From Glutinoglossum americanum (lineage: Eukaryota > Ascomycota > Geoglossomycetes > Geoglossales > Geoglossaceae): DNA of 64,000 nucleotides. Made by a program: the position numbers and the translations under genes. The stretch is from the NCBI GenBank assembly GCA_020080175.1, contig JAGHQL010000020.1, positions 77,181 to 141,180 on the forward strand, given 5' to 3'. Numbering within the stretch: the first letter of the stretch is position 1; each line of letters begins with the position of its first letter. Below the pieces are notes generated by a model. The model did not search any database. It was not told where the DNA came from and saw only the letters and a program-made list of their open reading frames with translations. This document shows positions 21,785 to 33,940 of the stretch, piece after piece.

Positions 21785-24700
21785 CTAATCACTTTTCTGA
21801 GCGCCCTCATCCTCCAATGCCTTTAGCTGCTGTGAGTGGTGTTTTTTTATCCACTCGCGGTAGCTACCCCACTCCGCAGCGTCTGCGGTAGGAAACGCAT
21901 TGTTGAGTTGCAAGCTAACCTTCAAGACACCCCTTGAAGCTTCCTCAGCCTTCTCTAGCTCTTGCTTGACAGCCCCTTCTTTCGGCGTGAAGGAGAGGAT
22001 AGCGCGGAAGCGCTGGCCGATGAAATCTAGACGTCGTTGGGTTTCTGCGGGATCGAGGACAAGGAGTTTGGTCAGCATAAGGTTACAAAGTATCCGAATG
22101 TCATGCTCGTCTTCAAGGCCGGCGATCACACGGTCGTATAAAGTGATGATGTCGACGCGAGAGAATGCGGTTTCCATTAACGCGTATAGAGTCTCATATG
22201 CGCTCTAGTCGAGGGTCAGTACAACCAGCAGGGATTGTTCGCGAGAAAACAACGTTACGTACCTTGCGCACTTCGAGTCCATCGTCAACTTTGTGCCTGA
22301 ATGGCCCCATTTGGACTTCTCGTATCAATTCAGGCTTAATCTTCGACTCCTTGATCACAAGAGGTGTCAGCTGACCCAGGTGAGGTAGGATCAACCCAGG
22401 TTTGTTGTGTGCCGCTGAATTAAGTGTAGTCAACGCTAATCGTCGATTTTCAAGTTCAGAATCGTTCAGCATGGTAATCAACATGTTTACGATTACTGGC
22501 TTTAGAAGGTCATCGTATGAATCGTCGGTGTCAGCGAATGTGTACCGCGTGGCAGAGATTGCCATTCCCCGCACGGCAGGATCAGGATCAGAGAGAAATT
22601 TCTAAGCGGCTTCATGTTAGTTCCGTGTGAGCCGGAAAATACGGAGCAACTAAAACTAACCCGAAGTGCTGGGAGGAAAGTTTTCGGATCGATCACAGTC
22701 AGCCTCCCCACGCATTCAGCGCCAACCGCCCTGTTATCTTCTGTCTGGGATGCAGAGAGAAGTTTACCCCAGATTTGTTTGGTGTCAGATGTAATATCAG
22801 TCTCCGCACTACCTGCGTGTTGTAGAATCTCTTTAATGGAATGCAGAAGAAGGTATTGGGCATTCCCTCCTTTGTCCATAGTCTTGAGGATAATGGGGAG
22901 GTATTTCCCCACGTTTCCTGACCCTGCGCGGCCAAGCGAGACAGCCGCTGCCAATGGCACTTGATCAGATTTTGAGGCAAACTGAGAAAGGAAAAGTGAA
23001 GGCTCAAGAGGGGAGGATTGACCCATCCGCAAGCCCGCTTCACCAAGGATCGACAAAGCCAGACATCTTCTTTGGTCATCCTGGGCCGTCTGCAGCTCAG
23101 TGACGAAGTCGTCAATTCGTACGCCAATGGTAGATCCACCATAGACGAGTAGTACCCCAATAACCTTTCCTACGACAGCTGGGTCCCCCCCGACGCCAAC
23201 ATCTCTGAGCAACCCTTGCATGAGCAGCTTACCAACACCTTGCTCACCAATAGTTTTGACTAAGATAAGGAGCGCGTCCAGCACTGCTCCACCGAGAGGA
23301 GCAAGAGCAAGTGAGCATAGCGAAGCGACCATGTCTTTATCGAGAGCCTTCTTGGCATCTCCTTCAATCAAATTTGCAAGTACTACGAGAGCAGGGCCTA
23401 ATAGATGGAGGTCGTTGACAGTAAGGAGCGGTGTTAGGAGGTCTATAAGTTCGTTGATAGATTTCTTGTTTAGAGAGGAGTGTCCGGCGGGGTTAACGAC
23501 GAGGTTTTTGAGTGCTCCTAAACTAGCTCCTCTCAATGACCTGTTGACCTTACGGAGCTGAGCACCCAATTCGATGGACACATTCCTTACCCACTCTGGC
23601 GAGAATTCTTCTTTAGATGTTGCGAGTGTAGCAACGGTGTCAATCGCACGGACGGCCGCTAGTCGGGTGGTTTCGTTCCTGAGCCGGTCATACAAAACAT
23701 CCAGAGCGGAATATCTCTTGGCAGCCGGAAGTAACTTCGCGCCCTCTGGGCCGGATGTTCGACCGATGAGTACTCCGAGGGCATGTATGGCACGTTCTCG
23801 CACCTCTAGATCTGCATCATTGGCTGTAATTCGATCGATGATAACGTCGAAAAGTTCCTCGAGATAGGGCACCTGCTGTTGGTATGTCTGCAAAGATCGG
23901 GGAGGCGTGATAACCTTCGCCACCTGCTCAGCAGTACAGAGCGCCTCGCTAGAGATCTTGTAAAACCTGTCCCTAACGGCGGTGACGACTGCGGGTACTA
24001 GTTTCGCCAAATAGGGCTCCATGACGCTCGAAGGATGTGATTCGGCAATCTTATCTAGGAGGATGAGTGCTTCAATCCGAAGACTGCTACCAGTAGCTGA
24101 TGCAGCACCTCCAGTAGTTGCTGTTCCAGCCACCCCACCGCTAGAGCTACTGGATGACTTGACAGCGTCAACAACAGGGTCCATTATCTGGTTCAGGTGT
24201 TCAGAGAGCCCGCCATGCTGAACCTCAATAATATCTTTTAGTAAAACAATGGCGGCCTGCTTAGTTGGAACGGAGTTGCCCTTTAATAGTTTTGCGACTG
24301 CTCGGATGATAGTTGGGGTTAGGTCAGCAAGGCTAGCTCTTGGGCCGGAAGTCGGAAGGGGAGGAGCGATAGGAGATGTGAGACCGGCTGACAGAGAAAT
24401 AGCAGCTTGAGTGTCAAACATGCTCGCATCACTACCTCCCCGTCTCCGTTTGCGGCCTTGTGGGGGAGCCATAATCCCTGCGTGGCTATCATCAACAGCT
24501 GTTGTGTCTGTTGTAGGCACCGCCTCGCCTGTCTTCCGAATAAGAGCACTTGTTGTCGCCAGGATTTCAAGCCTGACGTTCTCCTCACGTTCCTTGAAGC
24601 GATCTACTAGCACGGGTGCAACTCGTTCGTATAATGTCCCATTTTCGAGTAGGTCTCCTCGTGCCCTCGTAGATATCATAGTGAACAAGACTTTGGCAGC

Positions 24701-25993
24701 ACAGCGCCTGAGTTTCCAGCTGATATCGTCTTCATCACTGTAGCCTCCTTCCTCTTCAAAATCAGCTTCGTCCTCGTCAAACCCGTTGGTCTCTCCGTCT
24801 TCGTCATCTCCAGACTGCATCCCTTCCATCTCTTCGTCTTCGTCGAGCGCGTAATTCGGGTCGTACTTGACGAACCGCAGCGCGGCTTCTATGGATTCGT
24901 CTGTGTACGGACGCATCACTTCGCTGCAAGAGCCAAGAAAACCTTCAAGGGCCACCAGAGCTGCTTCTCGGACTTCGTCCACCCGAGGGTCTTGCTCACT
25001 GTCCTCATCTGCGTCACCTTCTGGCAGAAATTCGCGCTCGCTGATCGGACTGAGGATAAATGGAGCGAGAGTTTGTAGATATGGACCAAACCTCTGTGGT
25101 ATCGATCGCGCCAATGAACCAACAATAGTGATCAAAAGCCGCCGTTTGTCGTATGAGAGATGCACATTTCTGAAACTCTCTGTGAGTTGAGAGACAAAAG
25201 AACTCAGCAGCTCATCTTTAGAATAGACGGCAAGCAAAGATATGGCGACGACAGCTCGTTTCTTTACAACCGACCCCGTCCTATTGTTTTCTAATGTTGT
25301 CATAACGGCTGTTTGAAGGGCTCGAACCTCCGCCTCCTGAAGCATGGGGCCAAAGCATCGAACAACCTCTATTGCCACGTCCACGGCATCAACGTCTGCT
25401 CCCTTTAGAGGATCTGGCACTAGCATCCCACGTGGAGGCTCTGGGAGGCCTTTAATTCCAAGAGGAACAACAATATATCCGATAAGCCTGGGGATCAATA
25501 CTTTGCTAATAGCCGAGTAAGCTTCTTGTGTTGCTTTGGATGGTGGTACCCCCATAGTCGCGCGGGGGAGATTTGATACGACTGTCCTCAGCGCGGTTGC
25601 GGGAACAGAGTTGTCGATAGAGTTGGTAGTGGTAAGGGTAGACAGTTTCTCAATCAGTGCTGGGAGGATAGATGGAGGCAGCTTAAGTACAAGCGGTGCC
25701 AGACTATGCCAGTTAGATATTGGGTGTGATCAGATGCGCATCAAATCCACAAGACACACGAACCACTTAACGGCCAGGTTCTGTACTTCGCCGTTTTGAT
25801 CATCCAAGGTTTTCAAAATCCCATCAACTGTTCGGCCAGAGGTATTGTAGTCATTGAGTAGAAGGGTTGGAGGACCAACAGAGAGCACGTTATGGAGGTC
25901 ATTCAGTGACATGAAGCGATAGTCAGAATCTAAATCGTGAAGCTTGGGAAGAAGAGCAGCAACGGACTGCGATGAGTAATGAGCTGTAGACAT
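21785..25993 (-). CDS. CAND1: CAND1/TIP120 cullin-associated exchange factor, 1343 aa
   Basis: Exons on the minus strand: 25993..25764, 25703..22661, 22601..22263 and 22204..21785, separated by GT-AG introns of 60, 59 and 58 bp. Each junction restores a continuous HEAT-repeat sequence (VQNLAVKCLAPLV; LPALRKFLSDPDPAVRG; VRKSAYETLYALMETAF). The protein is a solenoid of HEAT repeats, with an acidic insert about residues 330-370. CAND1 binds unneddylated cullin-RING cores and exchanges F-box/BTB substrate receptors. In Aspergillus nidulans the equivalent is encoded as two separate proteins (CandA-N and CandA-C); here one gene covers both halves. It is divergent from a small mitochondrial protein gene 408 bp away. 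Identification is firm. Confidence 0.93.
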
Positions 25994-26401
25994 GGTAAAT
26001 GCTGTTGTGCCTGCAAGTTGTAAGTATGTCTGGCAGAGATGATGCTTGTATTCGGTCCTTTACTGAGGTGTGAGGTAATGAGAATAGAAGGCCCAAGCTA
26101 GCCAAATGAATGCCTCTTCACAACCTCTCAGTTGTTGTGAGGCTGAAAGTAAGGTACCTTAAAGCGGGGGCTGCCTGTTATGAGTTGTGGATAGTGGGGC
26201 TCGGCATGATGAAGCTTAAGCTTGGCACGTGCGCTTCGGTAGTAATCCTGGTTTTTGCTCTCAATCGACCAACCTCCCATTTTCCCGCAGAGCTTGAACT
26301 AAGTCCCCCAGGATATTTCTGCAACCTTTACTGAACAGTCTTTTGTTACCTCAATTGCTATTACTCCAATTGTTCCGTCGTTAGAATCACAAGTATTCCC
26401 A
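25994..26401. promoter_or_regulatory. shared divergent promoter of CAND1 and the mitochondrial protein gene
   Basis: 408 bp between two outward-facing start codons. Small ORFs inside it have no supporting features. No specific factor site was identified. Confidence 0.5.
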
Positions 26402-27379
26402 ATGGTTCTTCCCCGAGCCACTGCTTTCCGAACCCTTCTCAGGTCACCCGTCGGACGCACATCAAGAAGAGCTAGTGGTATCCGACAATGGGGACAAACT
26501 GGGCGCAGAGGATATGCAAGTGGAGGTCAAGAGGCGAAGAAATCCAGCAGCGATCTGCCTTGGTAAGTCCAATTGCCTAGAAATGTTGGGTGAATAGAAG
26601 GACAGCATCGGAACTTTCTGGATACATGTCCCAACGTCTTGAAAAATTGCAGGTGCGATTTCGCTCTGCTTTAGGCTTCGTTGGGGTTCTCTTTGCATGA
26701 GCTAATGATCCGAGTGATATCCCAGGCTCATTGGCTCTGTAGCCATCACGGTTCCATCAACGTACTGGCTTCTCCAACAGGGCCCGGCAGGAAAGGCCCA
26801 TAGCCATGACAACCATGGTGAAAAGCACGGGGGAGATCACGGAGAAACTCCCAAAGCTGAGGGGGAATCAGAGGAGGCGTCTGAAGGTGAACCGGACAGC
26901 AGCAATGGCGAATCCAAGAATACTACGCCAGATACCTCTGATGATGAGACGGAGGCTGTGAAAACGTCTGGAGAAGGCGATGCAGACGGGGTAGCTGAAA
27001 AGAATGTCGTTAGTTTGGAGGAGGACGAGGCGGGGAACAAAGCTACGGTAAGTTTCTCTCTTCCGGTTTGGTCTCGCGTTCGCGCATCGGCTTGTCTTCC
27101 ACTCTGTTGGGATATAGAGGCGAATGTTTACCATCTTTTACGGTTGATTCGCCGAGTCTGTATATCCACTCTCGGAATATCTGGGGGGTGTACTTACACT
27201 CGCGTACTTGGATAGTGCTACCTATTTTATTGTTTTGCGTGTAATTCTTTAATCGGCATAGCAGGATCTCAACAGAATTAGAGAGGAAGCTAAAAATGAG
27301 AAAAAAACAGACCGATGGTCCCGATGCGAATCAAAAGAGCGATTTAGCGAGCGACCCTAACAAGAGCAAGAAGAAATAG
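26402..27379 (+). CDS. small mitochondrial single-pass membrane protein, 3' end uncertain
   Basis: Exons 1 (26402..26562) and 2 (26726..27047) are supported by a clean GT-AG intron (163 bp, GCTAATG branch site) that joins SSSDLPW to LIGSVAITVPSTYWLL. The N-terminus (MVLPRATAFRTLLRSPVGRT) is basic and Arg-rich, a typical mitochondrial presequence. One hydrophobic segment follows at about residues 55-70, then a His/Asp/Glu-rich acidic hydrophilic tail. The layout matches an uncharacterised fungal mitochondrial protein I have seen in many ascomycetes. The last exon starts somewhere in 27260-27300 after a long intron. I favour the frame ending SDPNKSKKK at 27379, but no acceptor with a pyrimidine-AG keeps that frame, so the C-terminus is tentative. 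Confidence 0.6.
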
Positions 27380-28501
27380 GATTTTGTGCTCAGTTGAGCT
27401 GATGTGCAGGAACACAGCCAAAAGCCGGGAAGGTGATTGTGGAGGGTGACACTTGGGTTCAAGATAAGGAAAAGCCACTGGAAGCCGTTGATGCTGGACA
27501 GATATCTTTTATAACTTTCGAGGTTTTGTCTTGTACATAATTGTAAAGGGTTGGCACGCCCATTTGGCCGAATCGATTGGCCCAGCTTCTGGGATTGTGA
27601 CGGGCCGCTTGAAATTCTGCAATAGTATCACCAAGTCCAGCTTCGCCAAGGTGTATATGGGTGCATGCACAGTGATCACATCACCCCGCAATGTGTGATA
27701 TCCTGTAGCATGGCTCTGGCTCCTGTGCACACGCTGCGTGCGCTATCTAGAGCTCACGCAAGTGTCGCTATTTATGCAAGTGCTCAGCACTGCCACTTTC
27801 GGGAGTTGTGTAGGGTGTTCGAGAGAGTTAATCGCATACCGTTGTACGTCAGACGCCGGCAGGGCGAAGGGCAACAAGGGTCCAATTCCAATTCGTCGCA
27901 TATGTGACTGTGGCGCGAAGGATACCGCGCAGTGAGCAGTAAGCGCCCGATCTGCTCGAAATGCCCACCCTACTCCGGGAATCCGCATTAATCCACGCTA
28001 TCCCCCAGATTTGCGACCGGCGGGTTTTGACGTTTTGATGAATCTCCTATGAAGCTGAGCAAGTTGGGCACTGGAATTGCTTTAACTTGCGTTGAGGGAT
28101 ACCTCACGATTGAATCATATTACGGGCGCCGCGCAGGCGTATCGCCTCATCCAACGGGAACGCAAGGACTGGGAACAGAGCTCTGTGCCCAAACTTAGAG
28201 GTAGCCATCTGTCAGTTAATCTATGTTCAACGAAGATGGGAGACCTCGCCTTTGGCACGCCATTGATTGCTTACTGTAGGAACAGGCATCCCCTACAATT
28301 CTGGCTTCTAGCTGAAGGGTTTTCCTTAAACGGACGGTGTTGATTGGGAAAGCTTGGATAGGTACACGTTCTAGGTGATTGCTGGGGGCTTAGCGCTGAC
28401 GAATGTAGCATTTCTCTATTTTCCTTAAGTTCCCGCTGACGTCGCTATTCCAGCAAAAGGAAGGTTCGGACCAGCAGAACGAGTGGGACGTGCAAAAAGA
28501 A
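27380..28501. other. intergenic before the PLAC8 gene
   Basis: About 1.1 kb. A reading frame from 27410 to 27540 (VEGDTWVQDKEKPLEAV) might belong to an alternative end of the upstream gene but has no family support. The remainder shows only short unrelated ORFs. Confidence 0.4.
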
Positions 28502-29837
28502 ATGTATCCAAATACACCGCACGAAAGTCAACATTATCAGAGTTATCAATATCACCAAGTCCGCTCAGCGCGAGCAACACCAAACAATTTGCCTACCCCC
28601 GAGGGCTACAGACCAAGCAGTTTCTTACAAAATCCTCAGCTCCAAATATCCCACATCCAACCAAGAGAGTCCTCTCCGTCATCTCCACGATCACTATCCC
28701 AAAGCTCTTCTCCAACCCAGACTCAGCCCTACCGGTTCTCGTCTGTCGGTGGGTACAACATGGCGTCTCCCCTAGCGATAAGAACGAACGGTACGAACAC
28801 ACTAGACCTGCAAAGAAATCCCCAAACGGAGCTTGGTTTGCCGCATCATGTTCCGCGTTACTCGATCCAACACACTCCAATAGAGATGAAAGCGGCCACA
28901 TTCCCCACAGCTGCACAAAGACCGTCGGAGGTAGCAATCCCGCAATCCCCGACGTCACCTCATCCCTCAGGTTGGCCTGGGCAGGAAGCCCAGAGGGCAG
29001 TGTCTCCGTATAGAGTTCAGTCCCTCTCACACCAACATTCATCTGAACTCCCTCAGGTTGTCGAAGATCCACGTAAATCGGTGCCTCCGCATTCGCCGGG
29101 CCCCCTACCTGCGAAGAACCACCGCGAGTCCCTATCACCTATTGTGACAAACCTCAATACAATCTCTAGTTTAGATGCCGCTTGCCCGCCCGCCCACCTG
29201 AATCCTGCTCGGGATAGTGCTCAGCGTACCTTCAGCCCACCTCCTAGCAACTTTTCACCAATATACGATCCCTATTCTCCTACGGGTCCAAACGGCCCAC
29301 CGCCCGCCGCCCACAGACCCGGCCAGGTTGCACACCCAAACATGGCACTTGAGAATGATGCTTGGGGGCACAGCCTTTGCGAATGCGGGGATGTGAGCAC
29401 TTGCTGTTTAGGATGCTGCTGTCCGTGTGTTCTCTACGGGAAGACGCAGTACCGACTATCACAAAAGTCAGCTAAGAAGGACCCGACGGATCTCCTCGGC
29501 TACAATAGAGTTAATGGCCCGTGCGGACTTATGTGCTTGCTATGCGGGTTTCAGTGTAAGTATCTCCCTGTATCCTGGTGACTTACGGGGTCTGATTTCT
29601 CTAGGGACGCTGGCATTTTTTCAGCATACCCGAGTTCGGAATACGTATAACATCAAGGGGTCGTGCGCAAATGACTGTGTTACTGCGTGCTGCTGCTTGC
29701 CCTGTGTCTTAATCCAGGATGAGCGGGAGGTTCGGGATCGTGAGGACGAAAGGAGGAGACAGTCTGGTCCCGCAAGTGCCATTGAGTCTTATATGGCACC
29801 GGGGGGCATGCATTATGCGCCGCCGCCAGGACGATGA
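28502..29837 (+). CDS. PLAC8-family Cys-rich protein, 428 aa
   Basis: Exons 28502..29555 and 29605..29837 with a 49-bp intron (CAGT|GTAAGT, TCTCTAG|GGACG) that completes the Trp of GFQWTLAFFQHT. The first ATG in frame is 28502; the frame upstream has only a GTG. Residues 1 to about 285 are disordered, rich in Pro, Ser, Gln and His. The PLAC8 domain follows: CECGDVSTCCLGCCCPCVLY then GK, a central Cys-rich hydrophobic stretch, and CANDCVTACCCLPCVLIQDE. PLAC8 proteins (plant PCR/FWL, animal cornifelin) are membrane-associated and linked to metal tolerance or cell number; the fungal role is not defined. The domain is certain, the function inferred only. Confidence 0.85.
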
Positions 29838-30340
29838 ACGGCGTAGGGATATTGTCGGGCTTGAATGGCGGTGAAAACACTAGAACTAGTGCCTCTTCAT
29901 TTTTTACTTATTCTTTCATTCGGACCTTATTTCCCGGTTGGCATTGTGGAGAGGCGCATCAAAGTGTTACTTTTCAGCGATTCGTTCTCCTTGTAAAACA
30001 TTGGACATTCATTTTGAGTGATGTTACATATTCCCTTTGGCTCAGCAGGGAGTCACTGAAATACAGTGGTGGTTTTGTTTTGGCACGTCCGCGTGATATG
30101 CACTAGTAGTGTAATACTATTAGTAAATATTCTATGGAGATATGATGTATGAACCCGAGCGCTATCGTCGTGTGAACTTACTCGAGAGTCATGTAAGAAC
30201 GATAAAGGGGGCTAGTATTGATTCCTGTATGCAGCGATGTCTAAACTTCCATGGCGATCTCAGGTAGATATACATAGTATGAGTGTCTAGAAATGCGTAT
30301 AATACAGCGACATGAACGACCAATCCCTGGTCTACCATCT
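29838..30340. other. intergenic between convergent PLAC8 and MHR1 genes
   Basis: About 500 bp holding the two 3' UTRs, with T-rich sequence after 29898. No other feature seen. Confidence 0.5.
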
Positions 30341-31112
30341 CTAAAGCACAACCTCTCCCTTCGGCTCTATAGTTTCTACCGGTTCGGGGGGCAGTGCTGT
30401 ATATCTGCTGACGGCTAATCCATCGTGTATCACTCTTTCGGGCCAGCTCTCCGCGAACTCCGCGTCCAGAATGTTTGCCCACTTGATATTCACAGGCTCC
30501 GTCTTCGCCCGCTCCAACTCCGCTATCTTAGCCTCCAGCTTCTGTGACTTCTTTATGATACCTCTCTTCGGCATAGGCCGCTTGTCTCCCTTCACATGTA
30601 ATGCCTCCCTCTCCTTCAACGCCTTTTCTAAGTCCCCCTCTTGCCCCATTAGCACTGCCGCGATATCTGCAACGCTGTTCTCCTTCTGATTCATCAATAT
30701 CTTGCCCCTAGCTTTTTTCCCTAGCAATCGTCCATTTTCTCCCTTGATGAGTTCTAGTGGGTAGGAGAGTTCGTGGAGTTTCCGGTATTCGCGGAGTTTG
30801 TGTAACGCTTTGAGGCCTTGGAATGGAGATGGGAAAGAGATGGTTGCGAAGGGCTGCCATAGATCTTTACGAAGAGCAGCGGGAACGGTTTTCTTGCCTA
30901 GGAATGGTAATTGGCGGAGGGATGCGTTGTTCTATTGGTGTAGAGGGAGGGGGATTAGTCTGATTCTAGAATGATGTTGGCGATGGCATGCGTACCCTAA
31001 GGGTCCGCGTCAGGGAGTAGATGACCTGGCTTGTGCGGATATTGTTATAAACAAATATGTGGCGACCTAGTTCTGCCGTTCGTTGGGCATATGTCCCAAT
31101 TGGCTGTGCCAT
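30341..31112 (-). CDS. MHR1: mitochondrial ribosomal large-subunit protein mL67 / Mhr1, 235 aa
   Basis: Exons on the minus strand: 31112..30996 and 30931..30341, with a 64-bp intron (CTTAGG|GTACGC, CCAATAG|AACAAC). Splicing gives RHIFVYNNIRTSQVIYSLTR followed by NNASLRQLPFLGKKTVPAA, which I recognise as the Mhr1 family core. The C-terminal half is charged and helical. In yeast Mhr1 is both a structural protein of the mitochondrial 54S ribosomal subunit (mL67) and a factor for mitochondrial DNA recombination. The protein should act in the mitochondrial matrix. It is head to head with VPS38, with only about 290 bp between starts. Confidence 0.88.
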
Positions 31113-31404
31113 TGTTGAGTTGACAGGCTGGTGATTCGGATGGTAGCCGTAAAAGTTTGGAAGTGCTCTCGCTTTCTACTCCCGGAACCCTAATCAACAA
31201 CGGCATCTAACCATCACCGATGCGCAGAAGTCTTTTCTGTAGCAGTTTTGCCTCTTGTAATGTTTTAAACAGGCTCTACCACCACAAAGTACAGTACTGA
31301 GAAATGCGATGTCGTTGGCTCCTTTCTAATACAAGCCCGACATCTGTCTGAGGCTCCCCGAATGCCGCATGGCACCATCTGATAACTCCCATGGGACGGG
31401 TGCC
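31113..31404. promoter_or_regulatory. shared divergent promoter of MHR1 and VPS38
   Basis: 292 bp between outward-facing start codons. It is short enough that 5' UTRs probably fill much of it. No specific site recognised. Confidence 0.5.
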
Positions 31405-33584
31405 ATGGCTGCCGACCCATTCACAGGGCCTTTGGTTACAAAACGAGATCGTCCATTACTGCTTCCTTCAGTAAGGCGAAATCCGCTCTATGCACAATTC
31501 CTGCTGCTGTGTGAGGCTAAAAAGATATAAGAATCGCAAACTGCGGCATCTCCAGGGCATCTCTCTCCGCAACTTGAGCCTTTCTCACCCTGCTCGTCGC
31601 CACCGCGGCTCAACAAATGATGACGGCATCCTTCCGCATTCATGGAGGTCTCCCGCAAAGCTTCTTGCGCAACAGGAGCTGCATCAGCTCGGCCATTCAA
31701 GGTCGTCGACAGATCTTAATGCCCGAAATATCTCTGCTGCATCGAAGGACACGGACCAGACAACTGAGTCTCCTGATAGTCCAACTCTTGTGAGGTTAAG
31801 AAGGAGGAGCACACATAACTGGAGTGGTGCAAGCCCCACAACAAGACAGAAGAAACTGGAAGATGTGACAAGTGGAAGAATGGCTGATATCTGGTTCTCC
31901 ATACATTGCTCTGGACTTGAAGGTGGGCTTGGAAGTATGTGATAGGAAGGAATGTGAAGGACTGACCAGTCTGTTGGTCGCAGAGCCAGTATATGTGAGC
32001 GAGATTGCTGAAAAGGTCATGGTTAGCTCTCCCGGCCTTAACAGAATCTATGGATGGTGGGCTGATGAGCGCCCTAGAACCCTAACTTCCAGTTTTTCGA
32101 CCTTAACTCATGCGGCCCTAACGTGGCTAGACTGGATGAGACGATGGTGAAGTTCTGGGTCAAGAACGAAGTAGTCGAGAATTACTATCTGCTTCTTGAG
32201 CTGCAATTGAATCTGCAGACTTTGCAGTTCATAGGGAAATCTGTAAGTATCCTGCCGATTTTTGACAGCCTCTATTGTTGTTTACATTAAGTGAAGCTCG
32301 AAAACTTCCAATACCCATTTCCGCCCAATTGCGTAATATTTTATCTCTCAGATGGCATCTATACAAACCTCACCGACATTGCGCCGCAACAATCCCCGGC
32401 TTCGCTCTTCTTCAAAATCCCGAAATCCAAGGAAGATAATCTACAGCCTACATCTTCCTATGACGCCTTAATGCGTCTTTCGACCCTTGACGACTGTATC
32501 CAAGATGCACTGATAACACGTGAGAAATTGGCCTCCCAGATCAACACCATCTTGAAGGAAAACCAAGCTTCTCTAAACGTGGTGAGCGAGGTATCGCGAC
32601 GCAGGGAATCGATGGCTGCTGCCAATCGGTATCTTTCTGCAGAACGGAGACGGCTCAAATCTGCTACGAATAGGCTCGCCGAACTCAAGGCGAGCCTTGA
32701 AGCGAGAAGGGAGGCAATGCGAAAAGGGCGAGAAACCCAGGCGAAGGCGCACAACTACCTTGATGAGGCGACTGGGAAGCTGAAGGAATGCGGAGTTCTG
32801 GTCGAGTGTACTACAGAAGAGTTGCGTGGCCAAAGGCGACGCATCTGCGAGGATCTGATAGACATTTTCCCCATCGAGCCTGTAAGTTGGCCATCTGGAG
32901 ACATGGAAGATCTTGCAAAGTTGACGGCTGGTCTCCTGACAGATACCTAACCACCCGCTCTCCTTTACGATTCGGGGCCTCCCCCTCCCAAATTCTGACT
33001 TTGAATCAAGCGACGTTGACGAAGACACCATCGCTGCCGCCCTCGGCCACGTCGCCCACCTCGTCTACCTACTCTCCTTCTACCTCAGCACACCCCTCCT
33101 CTACCCCGTCCAACCTCAATCCTCCACCTCCTTCATCCGTGACCCCATCTCCCTCATGCCGGGCCCTCGTACCTTCCCCCTTTACGCCAAAGGATCTATC
33201 TACTACCGCTTCGACTATGCCATCTTCCTCCTTAATAAGGATATTGAGCAGCTCATGTGTTGCCACGCGCTTAAGGCCCTGGACATTAGGCACACACTAC
33301 CAAATTTGAAGTATCTGTTGTATGTCCTTGCGGCGGGGCAAGGGGAACTGCCGGCGAGGAAGAGCGGGGGAGTGAAGGGGTTGTCGTTGGGGAAGGCGAC
33401 GGCGATGGCGGCGTCGTCGTCGAGGAGGGGGAGTGAGGATAGCGTCCTTGGGGGTACAGATGCGCGGAAGCTGCTCGAGATTGAGGCGAGAAGAAGTGAT
33501 GCTGCCGTAAAGGGGAAAGGGAAGGCTCTGTCTGTGGTGTCTAGCGACAGAAATCCGCTGCACACAAACGGTTTCCACCCATAA
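31405..33584 (+). CDS. VPS38: Vps38/UVRAG subunit of the class III PI3-kinase complex, 628 aa
   Basis: Exons: 31405..31470, 31532..31922, 31984..32021, 32078..32242, 32297..32881 and 32943..33584. The start and first intron are chosen because they give RDRPLLLPSNRKLRHLQGIS, the usual family opening; this acceptor and that of exon 5 are AAG. A start at 31490 would be the alternative. Other joins restore GLEEPVYVSEIAEKVM, NPNFQFFDLNSCGP and PIEPIPNHPLSFTIRG. There is an N-terminal C2-like region, a coiled coil (about residues 255-390), and a C-terminal BARA-like region with LLNKDIEQLM and LDIRHTLPNLKYLLY, conserved in UVRAG/Vps38 proteins. It links Vps34-Vps15-Vps30 to endosomes for vacuolar sorting. 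Family firm, exact 5' end less so. Confidence 0.88.
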
Positions 33585-33940
33585 TATCTTGGTTAATAGT
33601 GTATAACTGCCGTTTGGCTAGCCCCTTCTTCTGTTTGTTTATATTTATAAAGTAGGTTGGAACCACTACTACCACGCAGACGAAGCCTTCAGATATGCTC
33701 CGCTCCCGCGAGGTTAACGGCCACCCCCAAAACGTAGGGGATTGTATAAAATAGACGATGTAATAAATTGGCAACAACCCCTAAATAAGACTACTCGACC
33801 CCCCCTAGGGCACGGGAATATGACTCTATGTACGACAGAGGGACAGGCGTATATACTATTAATTCGAACTCCGGGAAAAATTAAAAAAAATCTTTTCTCG
33901 ACCCCCTTTACTTGGCTTTTCCCCCTCAGTTGAATTATGT
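33585..33940. other. intergenic between convergent VPS38 and LAG1
   Basis: 356 bp of 3' flanks, A/T-rich around 33600-33650 and 33880-33900. No other feature seen. Confidence 0.5.

Noticed and set aside
28490-28501. upstream start for the PLAC8 gene
   Set aside because: It is a GTG; the ATG at 28502 is used.
31490-31531. VPS38 start at 31490
   Set aside because: It would replace the family-like RPLLLPSNRKLRHLQ opening by an unrelated Cys-rich sequence; the spliced start at 31405 fits better, although its AAG acceptor is weak.
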